A stretch of 64,000 nucleotides of DNA from Ophiocordyceps camponoti-saundersi (nom. inval.). Lineage: Eukaryota; Ascomycota; Sordariomycetes; Hypocreales; Ophiocordycipitaceae. The notes under the pieces were generated by a model that worked only from the letters and a program-made list of their open reading frames with translations, did not search any database and was not told the origin of the DNA. Of the stretch, positions 24,129 through 35,684 are shown piece by piece. Numbering within the stretch: the first letter of the stretch is position 1; each line of letters starts with the position of its first letter. The stretch is from NCBI GenBank assembly GCA_003339415.1, contig PDHQ01000120.1:35105-99104 (forward strand), given 5' to 3'. Made by a program: the position numbers and the translations under genes.

Positions 24129-26692
24129 TCAGTAAGGAGAGTTGACAATATCATCCTTCCCAAGCTTATACCTCCCACTACGAGCGTTCCCCACAAAGCC
24201 AGCGGAAGAAGAGGACTTCCTCCCCCCAGAAAGCCTGCCCCCTCCGATGATGCTCTCACGGGTGGGCCGTCGAAGGGCCCGCTTAGCCACCATGTTCACC
24301 TCGTTGGGCAGGGCGACAATGACGTTCTTGTCAGACCCGAACTTGAAATCGTCCGCCTTGACGTCGTCCTCGTAGCGCTTGATGCGATAAGCTCCCCCTC
24401 TGGCGCCGCCGCCCGATTGGAGCACACGCCGGAGGTTCCACTCGACGATGTAAGGCCCCGTTGCCGTGATGATGCTCGTCTCCTCCGCGCCCTCGCCGGC
24501 GTTGAACTTGGCCGGCGTAAAGGAGACGGGCTTGCCGGTCTCGTGGTAGAACTGAGCCACGTGCTCCGGCGTGAGAGCGAGCCTCTTCGGTTGCGGTTTC
24601 GACGATGCCGGAAAGGCCTGCTCGAAGCCCAACTTGCCCTCGTACTTGCCATCCTTTTGCTTGGCGTCGACGAGAAGTAGGTAGTTCTTTGTCGTGCCGA
24701 GGATCCAGCGACCGTCGGCTGAGACGTCCATACCGATGATGGGGTCGCCCAGGGCGGGAAGCTGCGTCTTGGCCCGAATGCCGAGCCGATCGAAGAGCCT
24801 GATATCTCCCTTGTTGCTGGCCACGGCGATGTAGCCCTTCTCCGTCGTCGCCAGGGCCGAGAAGTCGTTCTTAGACGCGTACTGCTTCATGTCGCTGTCG
24901 ACCAACTTGTTGCCCGAAAGCCGCGGGTCGATGCGGTACAGGGCGTTGCCCGAGACGCCCAGGAACGTCTGCTCCGACGTCATTTGCGCAAATTTATTCT
25001 CGGGCGCAAACGTCACCACGGGTATGTCGTCGTGCACCTTCCACTCGTCCACCACCTTGCCGTACTCAATGTCCATGCGGAAGAGCTTGTTGGGGTCGAC
25101 GTCGTTTTGCATGATGAGGTCTCGGTCCTCGCTGTGCAGCATCACCTTTTTGGGGCTCATCAGTCTGCCACTGGGAGTCGTAACCTTGGAAATGTTGGTC
25201 GAGAATTTCAACCGGTTGTCTGGAGTGTGAGAGAAGACGCCGATCTTGGAGCCTCGGACGACGAACGAGCGGTCGTGCTTGTAGCCAACGGCCAGCTGCG
25301 AGTTGACCTCGCCTCCCTTGCTTTCCTGCTCGGCCAGGGCCTCATCGTCTTCGGAGTCGTAGACTTGGCTGTGAATACCCTTTTCACCATCTTCGTCTTC
25401 GTCTTCGTCTTCCTCGTCCTCCTCTTCCTTCGCATCCTCTTCCGGAGGAGGCGCATCCTCCATCGTCAGGTCTCCAAAAGAGTCGAGCACGTACTCGCGC
25501 TCCTTGTCCTTAATCTTGGCCCACTTCGTCTCGTTGAGCTGCTCCCAGATGGCCTGCATGACGGCCTGCTGGAACTTTTCCAGCGTCGGTTGGTCCTTGA
25601 AACGCAACAGCCAAGATCTCGCCGTACCGTCGGCGCCGAAGTGATTGAAGACAAAGGAGAGGTACTCAAAGTCGAACACAGGGTTGAATTCCGCCACGAC
25701 GGGCGTGCCCAGCCAGGACTTTTCTTTACCATCAATCTGCAGCCAGTATTCCCATTTGCCGACTTCAGAGACGGTGGCGATGACCTCATCGTCAACCATG
25801 GCAAAGTGCCCTGGCTGCGGGTCGAAAAGATGCAGCTCCGCGGTGACTGTTGCATAGATTTCAATGGGCTTGGGAGGTGTGGATAGCACCACTGCAGAGC
25901 TGTTGTTGTCGGGAGCGGACGCGGGGGGCTCAGACGCGACCCCTCGCTTGGCGGACGAGTTAGCCCGCTGCTTGTGCATGTCGTCGACGGAGTCGATGGA
26001 CCGGGCTAGGGTTGGACTGTGAAGGGGGCTGGCCGGGGGAATCGGAGGCTCCTCGTCAAACTCAAATTGGCGCAGGTCGTCGGGGAAGGCAGTCGAGTGC
26101 AGTCGGCGATACTTGCGCTCAAACTGACACTCTCGAGCAACTTTGATGAAGCTCTCGACGAGGGAGGAGGGAACGTCGGCGTCGCAAACGAATTCGTAGA
26201 GGTCGCCCGTATCGCCACTGAGGTCCCTCCAAGCGAGAACCTTTTCACCACCCTCTCGAATGTCAATCCTCAAGCGCAGGGCCTCATCAACCAAAAACGT
26301 CTTCTCGTCGCGCTCAGCCTCAAGCGCGTTAATCTCGGCCTCCTCGCCCTCCTCCTCGGCAAGAAGCTCAGCCTCGCCCTCCTCGAAGACGCGCTGAACG
26401 ACCAGCTGATAGTGAAAGTCTTGGTTCGTCCGACGAATCCGCACCGCCGCGTCTTTGAAGATGAGCTCCGAGTAACCCTTGGGAGAGAGCGGTCGGACGA
26501 GATAGAGCTGGCCTTGAGGCAAGTCGATGAGCGATTCTTGGGCGCTCGAGCCGAAGATGAGCTTGCCAACTTTATTATCGGATTAAGAGAGAAGGTAGGT
26601 TTCTGAGTCAGCAACTTGTGGAAGAAGGAGCAAGAAGAGGAGGGCTGGGAGGAGACAAAGAGTTTAGCCTCACCGTTGCGCAGAACAAACAT
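24129..26692 (-). CDS. vid27: VID27 family protein, two exons
   Basis: Member of the VID27 family, named for vacuolar import and degradation of gluconeogenic enzymes in yeast; the molecular function is unclear. Exons are 26692-26674 and 26569-24129, giving 819 residues. The first exon has only six codons plus one base (MFVLRN), and joins across a 104-bp intron to VGKLIFGSSAQESLIDLP; the acceptor is AAAG (26570). The N-terminal domain includes PQGQLYLVRPLSPKGYSEL. A PH-like region follows at about residues 215-370. An acidic run of about 20 Glu/Asp separates it from the C-terminal VID27 propeller-like domain (HDRSFVVRGSKIGVF, LGVSGNALYRIDPRL, VASNKGDIRLFDRLG, WILGTTKNYLLLVDAK). Length and order match fungal Vid27. 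An antisense frame of about 300 codons over this gene is a shadow. Confidence 0.93.
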
Positions 26693-27205
26693 GCTTGCGC
26701 GCCTCAGACGTCAAGGACACGCGACGATAGACAGATGCGGGACGGGATCGACGAGAGGCGGCGAGACATGAAACTGGTGGGGTGGAAGTTGGGAAGGCTA
26801 AAGATGAGCCGCTCGATACGATCACGGGCGGAAGGGAGTGACAGACTGCGAGGATCAGAGAGAGAGAGAGAGAGAGCAAGAGAGAGAGGGCGTGAGTCGT
26901 GGAAGACGAAGAGGGGTCTCGTCAAGGAGGGGGAGCGCAGACGCCACTAAAGGGGCTGTGCCACATCGCCACACCCATGATGATGCACAGCCACCCACAG
27001 CTTCTCAGCCTCGTGAGACATAGCCTCTTGCTCTAACGTCAATCTATCGACCAACTGCACAACCAACCAAAGACGCTTCCCGCAATAACACGCTGAATCC
27101 AGCTCCAATCTGCATCAGACCCAGTGCAAATCAAAGAAAAAAGAAACGATAGTAAACCCTGAAGCGCCTGCAAAATTCCCAACGGAATGAGAAGAAAGGG
27201 AAACC
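26693..27205. other. intergenic: VID27 leader and flavoprotein 3' flank
   Basis: No gene. A (GA)n microsatellite lies at about 26,857-26,900, giving a CT-rich leader on the VID27 sense strand. Confidence 0.6.
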
Positions 27206-29000
27206 TCAGAGTTCATCCTGCAGATACATGTTGACACCAACCTCGCTCTCCACACTCTGGAAGAAATCCTCTCTGAAGACGCGACCCCTATCCGCCGGCC
27301 TTCGTCTCGACATGCCCGGGAACCCGTCAGCGACGAGCCTAGCGACGTTCATGCCCATCAGCGCGCTAGTCTCCATGGTAGAGATGAAGCTCTCGATGCC
27401 GGAGGTGTAAAAGAGGCCGCGTCCGACGATGGGGTCTTGGAACGTTACGCGCGGAAGCTCGATCGGGTACGAGTAGAACCAGTGAGGGTAGTACCACGAT
27501 ATTGTCGGCGAGATGAACCCGTCCGGGACTTGGTTGCCCAACACGTCTGACAGGAACTGCGGCGTCACCTCTTCGGCCGAGAAGATCTTGTAGAGGAACT
27601 CTTTCTGAAGAGTCTTAGGGTTCGTCACCCTCCGAAGGGTGCTGATGGAGTAGAAACCCGTGCGGCCGACGCCTTCGGTTCCAGGACGCGACTCCTCATC
27701 CTTTCCCAAAGTGGTATACACGTTGCTAGGCGGTTTGCTCCCAGTCTCGAGGTTGAAGTATTCCGGTATGAGGGTGTGAGGCGAAGTAAAGAGCGTCACA
27801 TGGAGTTTCACGTAAGGGATTTCGTCCACCTCCTGCCTTAAGACGCCTTCGTCCGCCTGGATGTCGCTAAACTGCCATGGCGTCGCGATGATAACATTGT
27901 CGAAGCTGACCGGATACGGACTCGCCGACGAACCACCCGTCTCCTTCGCAGAAAGAAGGTACTTTCTCGGCGCGCCGGGCTTCAAAATGCCTTTCTCAAG
28001 CGAGATGCTGGTGACGGACGTTTTGCGACGTATTGAGGCCCCGCTGCTGCGAACCATGTGATCGAATATCTGCCAGTTTCCGCCCATGACGGACATGGCG
28101 CCCTCGACGGAGAAGGAGACCATGGCTTCGAGGCCGTGAATGTGAGCCAGATTAGACGCGTAGTTGACGCGCGTGGCGGGCTGCATAAGATGACGCGTAA
28201 AGTCGACGTTGATCTGTAGATGGGTAAGCTGGGTTGAGATGCCAAGATTCAGAGGGGGGACTCTTGGAGATACCTTATTCTTGGCAAGAAACTGCTCACC
28301 CGTAACGGCCGTAACCTTATCCAACCCAAGCTCATAAACCCTCCTATTCAAAGAAGAAAACGGGAAATAAGGCTCCTCATAAAGCTTCAAAAAGACAGAG
28401 ACGGCACTCCTCACGAGCTTAAGAGCCCGATACGGCGCCATCCCATACCGCCACCACAACCTCCCCGCCTCCCACCACCAAGAAGATCCCTCAACAGATC
28501 GAAAAACAACCTCCTCTCCATCCCAAATAATCGTCTCGTCACCAACCTCAGACGCGTCCAGGTCGTCAATCGGAAGGCCAAACGTCCGGGTAGCGTTGTA
28601 AAGAATGTGGTTGACGCTAACGAAGATGGAAGCCCCGAGCTCGACGGGAAGAGCCGCGTCGTCGTAGACGTCTACCGTTAGCGTTCGGCCTCCGATGTGG
28701 GATGTTTTCTCGAAGATTGTCGTGTTGATGGGTACGCCTTGTTGGCGGGCGTACTTGGCTAGGTGGTACGCAGCAGATGAGCCGGCCGCTCCGGCACCTG
28801 GGAATCATCAGTCTCTCTTTGAGCATCGATAGGACACGAGTCACGAGTGGCACAAGAGTCGCGAAGCAAAACGAAACAAAAAGCAGCTCACCAATAATGG
28901 CGACATTCTTCACGTTCCCACCTGCGTCTCCGAGTCGCCGGGCCTCCGAGACCGCTGCCGCCACGACTCCACTCAAGACCAAGCCGAGTCGTATCCGCAT
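27206..29000 (-). CDS. prenylcysteine oxidase (lyase)-like FAD protein, three exons
   Basis: FAD-dependent thioether oxidase family that cleaves farnesyl- or geranylgeranyl-cysteine released by turnover of prenylated proteins. Exons are 29000-28892, 28797-28274 and 28213-27206 (introns 94 and 60 bp), giving 546 residues. A hydrophobic N-terminal stretch (LGLVLSGVVAAAV) looks like a signal peptide, matching lysosomal/vacuolar relatives. The dinucleotide-binding motif is VAIIGAGAAGSSAAYHL, followed by TIFEKTSHIGGR, both typical of amine-oxidase-like flavoproteins. The segment TRVNYASNLAHIHGLEAMVS is characteristic of prenylcysteine oxidases. The second intron has no stop and is a multiple of three, but removing it restores KNKINVDFTRHLMQ, the expected spacing. 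Actual substrate is unproven. Confidence 0.85.
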
Positions 29001-29746
29001 CTTCGTCTTCCTTTTTTCTTCTTCTTCTCCTCTCTGATCTTGATGCCGCACCGGCAAAGGTCGGGGGAAACACACTTGAGCAGTGACGGATTATCGTGAG
29101 GCTGCCGGGCGCCAAGCCCGGTCGTGCCGGTGCGGCCCGTCCCCACAGCACGTGAAAGAAGAAAACACCAGCACGTGACTTCGATTTTTTCCCGTCTATC
29201 ACATGATTACGGCGTTCTCCGTCTGTTAGATGTAGATCGGACGCATATTTCACCATAACCGCAGGACAGATTGAGTTCTCATCTCTACTATCGTGACTGA
29301 CACTTTATCAGCTTGTATAGAGCATGAGAATTTCTCTGGTTCAGTTTCTGATAAGTACCTTGATCCTTCAGCCCCATCACCGACACAACTCATGAAGCCG
29401 TTTTCGAACTCATCATCGGGGAATCTTATAAACATCCAAATCCGCGCAACAAGTGCATGACCATACATACATACAAACAGAGACAAACAAACTAGTTGAC
29501 AGTATTTCCGCGAAGAACAGTAGCCGAGAGATTATCTGTTCCCTGATATCATATCACCTCTGATCCATATGACACAAAGAATAAGGAAAGAGAAATAGGA
29601 GGAATAAACAAGAGAGGTCTTCTGCCCTATCCTGACGCCGTGTAAATGCAAATCTCCCTTACGCCGATGGAAAATGCACAACTTTTCTCAGCAAAGGAAA
29701 GATTTCCTAAAAATCTCGCTCAATACTTCTCGTCAAAGAAAGACAA
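29001..29746. other. intergenic: flavoprotein promoter and frq 3' flank
   Basis: No gene seen. A GC-rich hairpin (GCCGGGCGCCAAGCCCGG, near 29,103) lies about 100 bp upstream of the flavoprotein start. The part nearest frq is AT-richer and probably its 3' UTR. Confidence 0.55.
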
Positions 29747-32700
29747 TCATTCTCCATCGTCGCTGCTGCTGGAGCATCCGCTGCCAGGGCCTCCGGCAGT
29801 AGCTGCCGAGCTGCCGCCAGCGCGAGTCATCATCTCGCTTGCACTCTTGCTGCGCTCGCGAGCGGTACCGGGCGCGACGTCTGCGCTGCCGATAGAGCGA
29901 TGCGTATCATCGCCGTCATCTCTCTCGTCCATGTCGACGTCATACATCTGTCGCGTATCTGGCTCATCGTCGGGATCTTCTCCATCTTCATCTCCGCTGC
30001 TGAGGTCCACGTCATCGGGATATCCGTTTGACTGATGCGGATGAGCTTTCCGACTCTTCGACTCTTCCTCGTCTGAACTTTCAAACTCGTCATCGTCACC
30101 ATCGAATCCAGCGTCGCTGTCGCAGTTTGACGACGAATCGGTGCTGAACGGTGGGAAGAAGATGGCTGGTGGTGGGAGAGGCACCGGTCGCAGACGGTTG
30201 ATTCGTCCGGACATGTACTCAATTTCGATTGCGGGAGAGGCGCAGCGTGACGAAGACCTTGACGTAATGGGAACAGGCGACGACGTCGACATTGTCGCCA
30301 AACGATGGATAATGCCATCCGTGGCTTCATCAACGTTACCTCGACCAGCCGCCGCGAGACGTGGGGTAGGCTCCTTGATCGGGCGCTTCGTGGTGACTAC
30401 CACCAAGAAGTGATCATCGGGTAAGACACCTCCCAGGCCACAAGGCTCCAACGGGCGAATCTCCATCAGCTGCTGCTTATCCGACCAGCCAAGATCTATC
30501 TCGACGTCACTGCTCGACGATCCATCTGAATCGGATGTGAGACCCGGTATGACGTCACTCTCACTCGCGCCCGTCTTGTAGTTCGCGTCCTGACTCAGTT
30601 TGTCGGACAGCGGCCGATAACACAGCGACGAGCCGGAAGCAGACCGCGGCATAAGCGGGCGCGCGAATCGCGACGATGGCGCTTGTCGCTCTTGGCCGCC
30701 GGATCGCATATGCGTTGCCGGTGAAACGTCACCCGGTTCGCCCGACAGGTCAGTGCAGAAGGGTGCTCCGCTGTAGTAGATGATGGCACCGTCGCGACGG
30801 CGCTTTCTGCGGTTGGATGTGCCGGAACCACTGAGTTCCCATCGCGAACCACCGACGTTGCTGTCTTCGACGGGGCCGAACGACGATAGCGTGTCGTCGT
30901 TGGATGTCTGCGCATTGGGCGACAGCTGTTGCACAAACAATGGCTTGTAGTGAAAACTCTCAGACGATCCAGAAACCTGTGGTCCGAATTTAGAGGGGTT
31001 CTTGCTCGAGCTGCCCGAGCCCGACTGAAAGCCGTCTCCCGTAGAATTGCCCGTCTTCTGACGTTTACGCGAGTCATCCTTGTTGGAGCTGATCGTGTCA
31101 TCCGTATCGGGACTCTTTTGAGAAGCGTCTCTGGAGCTGTCGCTGGAGAATCTGGTGCCCTCACTCCCGCCACGCCAGCGAATCTTTCGACCGTCGGGAG
31201 ACAGCTGGAACTTTGTGCTCATCTCCGACACGGCCGATCGAACGAAGTTGGGTGTGACATTGATGATGTGCAGCTGGGCGAGATTGCACAGGAGGTTTAG
31301 GTAGACCCATCCTTCGGCGTCGGGATGCACGTCCGGTTCCGCCTTGCTCGAGTCGGCCAACAATTCGGGCGGGACCAGTCCCAGGTGACGGATGTAGTTC
31401 ATGTTTTCGGAGGGGACTTGGACGCGATCCGGATCGAGATCTTTGGGTCGGGTGGGCCGCTGCTCAGGCAGAGGAGGCCTGTTTGACGGCGAAACAGTGA
31501 GCCCCGAACCACTGCTGTTGCCGTTGCCGCCGGACTCGGTCTGATCTCCGTTAGAGTGGGATGCCGACCCATTGTCCCTGGATGTACTCTTCTTTCCGTG
31601 CTGTTGGTCAAGGGGTACAATCCTGGCCTCCCGCGCCGGCTCGGCATTCGGTAGGTTCGGCGGCTGGTGCAGCGACTGACGAGGGAGCGCCAGGCCCTCG
31701 GCGCTAGCTTGATCGAGGATGCCAGAGGGGTGAGAAGTGGCAGCGGCGGGCGCTAGATGGCATCGTTTCGAATGCCGTCCGCCAATTTTACCTGTAAAGA
31801 GCTGTTCGAGGCGTCGAACAACAATCCTCTTCTTTTCCCTTTCTGTCATAGCCATGTGGCGCGGGTAGAGACCCTCCGGAATGTCTCGCAAGTAATTTTG
31901 TACCTTTTGCTCAGAAGAGCGCACCCTTGAACTCATCGGTGGGCGGTTGTGAGACATGCCGCCAGAGTACGCCCCCGTTGACATGGAGGCGTAAGCCGAA
32001 TCCACCGGGCGGGCATTTGATCCGGATGACGACGACGGGTGTTTGGAGACGGAGCCAGATGCCGAATACATGTTGTCGCGAGTCGCATGTCTCGATGCAT
32101 TTTTGCGCTGTGACGAAGATGCACCGGGTGAGTCCTTGAGTGTAGCGGCAAAGTCGCGTAGTGTAGATTCGAGTTCGCGCCTCTTGCGCTTCGGTAGGCC
32201 GTGAATCTTGATCTCGAACAGCTTGTCCTTGCGCAACATGTCGGGACCGGATTGCTTGTAACGCTTCAGTTGCTCCTTGAGCTTCTGAATCTCCACGGTC
32301 AAATCGTCGATGACGCTCCGATAGTCATCGGCGCTACTGCTTTGAGCAGGCACCAGTCTAGAGGGAACGGCCGGGTGTGCAAAGGGGAAAACCTTTTCCT
32401 CATTGGAGGAATCAGATTCCTTCTGGAAGAAAGGAGGGTCGACTTTGATATGTGTCAATATTCGAAGCCAACATTCAACATGGCGAGCGCAGACTCACCA
32501 TCCATGACGTGATTATCAAAAGTCGCCGTCGGATTCTGATTCGACAGATCAAACCACTTCTTCGGATCGCTCTGACCGGTTGCGTGACTGTCGCCGGAAG
32601 AATTACGTCGCGAAGACGCAGTGATCATCTTATTCTTCTGGGCGCTAGAACCCGGGCTGGCGCGGAGTGAGGCATCGCGGGCGAGGCGGTGGTGTCGGAG

Positions 32701-32796
32701 GGTGACGGAGTTTTCGGGAGAGGATCGGCGGGGGAGAGGATGTGACGGCACAGGTGGAGGTTGGGTACCGTGAGAAAGTCGCTCTATGGATGGCAT
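29747..32796 (-). CDS. frq: FREQUENCY (FRQ) circadian clock protein, two exons
   Basis: Central negative element of the fungal circadian oscillator: FRQ, with FRH and casein kinase 1, inhibits the White Collar complex that drives frq transcription. Exons are 32796-32499 and 32442-29747 (56-bp intron), giving 997 residues, close to the 989 of Neurospora. The N-terminus [20 protein letters not shown] and [12 protein letters not shown] matches FRQ, and the intron joins MD to [16 protein letters not shown] (AAAG acceptor at 32443). Then come a coiled coil (about residues 140-165, [18 protein letters not shown]), a basic LPKRKRRE nuclear signal (about 182-189), a conserved block [15 protein letters not shown] (about 282), the casein-kinase-interaction region with [15 protein letters not shown] (about 511-525), a second basic cluster SRKRQK, and the conserved [17 protein letters not shown] segment. 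The C-terminus is acidic and PEST-like. ATG at 32796 is the first plausible start. Confidence 0.95.
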
Positions 32797-34400
32797 GATG
32801 GACGCATTCAATAAGTCACGGTCATGCCAGCCGATTGGCACGAGTCGCTATCTGTATGTATGTGGATGAGATTGTACGTATGTACGTATGTCTGTATGCG
32901 GTGCTCGCGGTGACGTCTTGATGATGATATTGCTCTGCTGGGCTCTACCGAGACATCATGTCAGCATCAATGGTGCCCCAAGCGGCCGGCTGAAGCGGGC
33001 GCGTGCAGGTGAACAAGAACAAAGTGCGAGCTGTAACTCATAATATTGGGAGAGTGCGGGGTCATGATTGGCCGACTGAGGCTGAGGGGGGGGAGAAGGG
33101 GAGGGGAGGGCAATCGATCGATCGAACAGAAAAGGGCTTTTTTCTGCCACTAACCAGGGCTTCCCTAGTAGAGAACGATTCGATTCTAATTTCGAATGAC
33201 CTTCTGTCTTCGAAAGCTGAAGATGGCGGCGGCGTTGATATGAGAATGAAGCTGACGATGATGCGGTCGATGATGCGCCCGCCAAACAGCGAAACTCTGA
33301 CTTGTCGCTTTGACCAAGATTCGCCAACGAGGAGGTTGAAGAAGAGCCGTCAGGTGACAATCTCTCCTTTCCGCCCGTTCAAAGGGATGCCTAGCAGTCG
33401 GCCGAAACGGTTTCGTTGTCGCGCGCGCGCTGGGCGACAGAGGAAATGGGGTGATGATCGGCCTTTGTCTGTTCTATTCCTTTCCGCGACGTTCTGGACC
33501 CAAGCGCAAGCTTCAACAGAGGGCGCAGAGTGCTACCGGGCGGAGAGCGGCGACAGATAGAGCGGGGAAAACGGCGAGGGAAAGTGAGAAGAGGCAAAAA
33601 AAAAAGTGGTCGGATGTGGTTATCGGGGCGTCGCAGCTCAAATCTTCGAATCGGCTTTTTCTTCTGTGGGATATGTCGTCGATGTTCGAGGAGAGCTACC
33701 TATGTAGATAGCTACTGAAGGATAGACGAGTTAGACGATGTGAAATAGGCCGTGTTGTTGAGAGCTGCTTAATCAAAGAGGGGTAAAGTGTGAACGAAAG
33801 AGGAGGGAGGAAGAAGCTCTCGCTAAGAGGAAACACGGAGGGCGTTTCAAAAATCACTTACCACGAGGTGATATCCCAAGGGTGGTGCAGCGGCGGTGAA
33901 TAGCTTGTCCGTACGTGAGTGTGTGCGTTGTAGGTATGTATGAATGTTTGCGTGGGTATACAAGGCAGGTTGGTTGGTGGAGGAAGATGAGGGGGGAGAG
34001 AAACGGCCTCACGGCGCGGGTTGTGCGTTGCTGTCTGTATATCTCGGCGGCTTTGGCGGTAGCGGAAGAGCAAGGTAGGGGGATGACGAAAAGAGATCTC
34101 TGATGACAGTGGAGAAATGGACAGGAGCTTTCGATGGCTATGGGCTGTGGTGGCCTGTACATAACGTAACGGCAAGATGAATCCCTTCTCGCCCCGATGG
34201 CGGCGACCCCTGTCCGTCGTCGAGATCAGAGCTGATCGGGGGGCCTAGATTCAGGGTCTCTACTACGTCCACGCCCCTCTTTCTAGCTACTCTCTCTCCG
34301 GCGCTTTGCGGCACCGAAGCCGATACGAAGAGAGCCACATTCACTCACCCCCCCCCCCCCATTCTTCTCTCTCCCACCTCTTTTCCCCCCTACAAAAATG
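32797..34400 (-). promoter_or_regulatory. long frq upstream/leader region
   Basis: No protein gene seen in about 1.6 kb upstream of the frq start. Open frames exist on both strands but lack motifs; the longest on the frq strand starts with a non-ATG codon. In Neurospora frq has a long, spliced, uORF-bearing leader, light-response elements and an antisense transcript in the same interval. A similar organisation is likely but not shown by this sequence alone. C runs (about 34,347-34,360) lie at the far end. Confidence 0.5.
33116..33125 (+). promoter_or_regulatory. overlapping GATCGA motifs, candidate White Collar complex site
   Basis: Two overlapping copies of GATCGA (33116-33121 and 33120-33125) within ATCGATCGATCGA, about 320 bp upstream of the frq start. 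GATCGA is a reported White Collar complex binding consensus in Neurospora light-regulated promoters. Short motif; binding not shown. Confidence 0.4.
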
Positions 34401-34446
34401 ACGAGGTGGCGAAAAAGAAAAGAAAGGCCGTAGTTCTTCAATATCC

Positions 34447-34484
34447 ACACCCCCTTTAGGGCAGAACACCCCCTCTAGAGCAGA
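34447..34484 (+). repeat. 19-bp tandem duplication
   Basis: Two adjacent 19-bp units beginning ACACCCCC and ending GCAGA differ at two positions, both transitions. Too short to assign a role. Confidence 0.7.
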
Positions 34485-35329
34485 CTCCGACCTGATCTTG
34501 CTTTTAGCCTGACATCGAGACCAACTCCAATCAGTATAGCGTCGACAGACTATAGCGAAAAAATCGTGCTTATTATATGCCTTGGGATTATTTTATTTGT
34601 CCGAGTCAATCTGCGGGGGCGGACCGTCCATCTTCTCGTGGCCGGGCAATCATGCCAATCGCCCTTTTTTTTTCATGATAAACAGTTTGCTCGCTCACAA
34701 TTGTTTTCATTGTATCCGTACGGATACATACATACATACACACGCACACACACACAAGTATGAACATACCTGGTATGTACGGATATGTGTCCGTCTACGG
34801 ATATACATACTACATATCCGTACACCTACATCCATACATAGTACGGACACTCACGTCCATAATGCATGTCTCACCCTCAATTTTTCTCTCTTACTGAGAC
34901 CTCCATATGTATTTCCCCCCTTTCCCTAGAAGTCGGTCCCCCCATTCACCCTTCCTTTCTTCTCCTCACCTCACCTCTCCTCTCTTCTTCACCGTCAGCC
35001 ACCATTTCGAGTCCACTGCGGTCTAGATCCCACAGTATCTATTAACGCAAGGGACGTTGCACCGTACGACTTTGCCGGCCTACGCAGCATCCAGAGGTAG
35101 GCGAGTTAGGCAGGCAGTCAGGCTGGTAGCCTCGGTCCGAGAAGGGCAAAAATAACCACCTTTACAATCTCAGTGCAATCAGAGTCATGGAGTATTACTC
35201 CGTACATACTTCTTACGTTGATACTTACCTACCTACCTAGGTAGGTATGTACAGTCGTCACCTCTATTGCTCGTTCACAATCGTCTATTGCAAGTCCAAG
35301 TCGCCATATCCAATTTGCACATACATATA

Positions 35330-35684
35330 TCCCTTTAAGTGCGCTAACGCCGCACGCCATGTACTGAGATCTAGATAAATGACTAAGCTGAAAGATATAG
35401 CTGTCAGAAAACACAGCTCAGGGCATATAAATGGCTGAATAAGCCCGAATGATAGTACCAATGAGGTACCTCAGTTTTTGGTGCAATGGTGAATGCCTTG
35501 TGCATTCCGATAATAGCTATCGTCTAGCAAAATGCTAGCTGCTGTTTGTATAGCGCTTGACATCCGGTACTTCGCTTACAGCGCTTTGTCCGCTAGAAGA
35601 ATAAGTACCGCTAGCTACGCGATACATGATTGGCGATAAACCCTATATAGTACATGGCGTGCGGCGTTAACGCACTCAAAGGGA
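35330..35684. mobile_element. candidate MITE with 36-bp terminal inverted repeats
   Basis: Left arm 35330-35365 and right arm 35649-35684 are inverted copies of a 36-bp sequence starting TCCCTTT and ending CATGTACT. They match at 34 of 36 positions; both mismatches are transitions. The outer ends are each flanked by TA, consistent with TA target duplication as in Tc1/mariner-type elements. The 283-bp interior has no coding capacity and contains several small palindromes (for example GAGGTACCTC). A non-autonomous DNA transposon is the simplest reading. TA flanks alone are weak evidence in AT-rich sequence. Confidence 0.65.

Noticed and set aside
24984..25886. 300-codon plus-strand frame
   Set aside because: It is antisense to the VID27 coding sequence, which has clear family motifs; long antisense shadows are common in GC-rich coding DNA.
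29090..29150. GC-rich hairpin as a possible tRNA or small RNA
   Set aside because: It lacks A and B box sequences and cloverleaf arms; it is only a simple stem near a promoter.
32956..33360. 134-codon minus-strand frame as a possible upstream ORF of frq
   Set aside because: It begins with TTG and has no ATG, so it is not a convincing uORF.
33003..33560. 185-codon plus-strand frame upstream of frq, antisense to the clock gene direction
   Set aside because: No family resemblance; an antisense transcript is possible here but protein coding is not supported.
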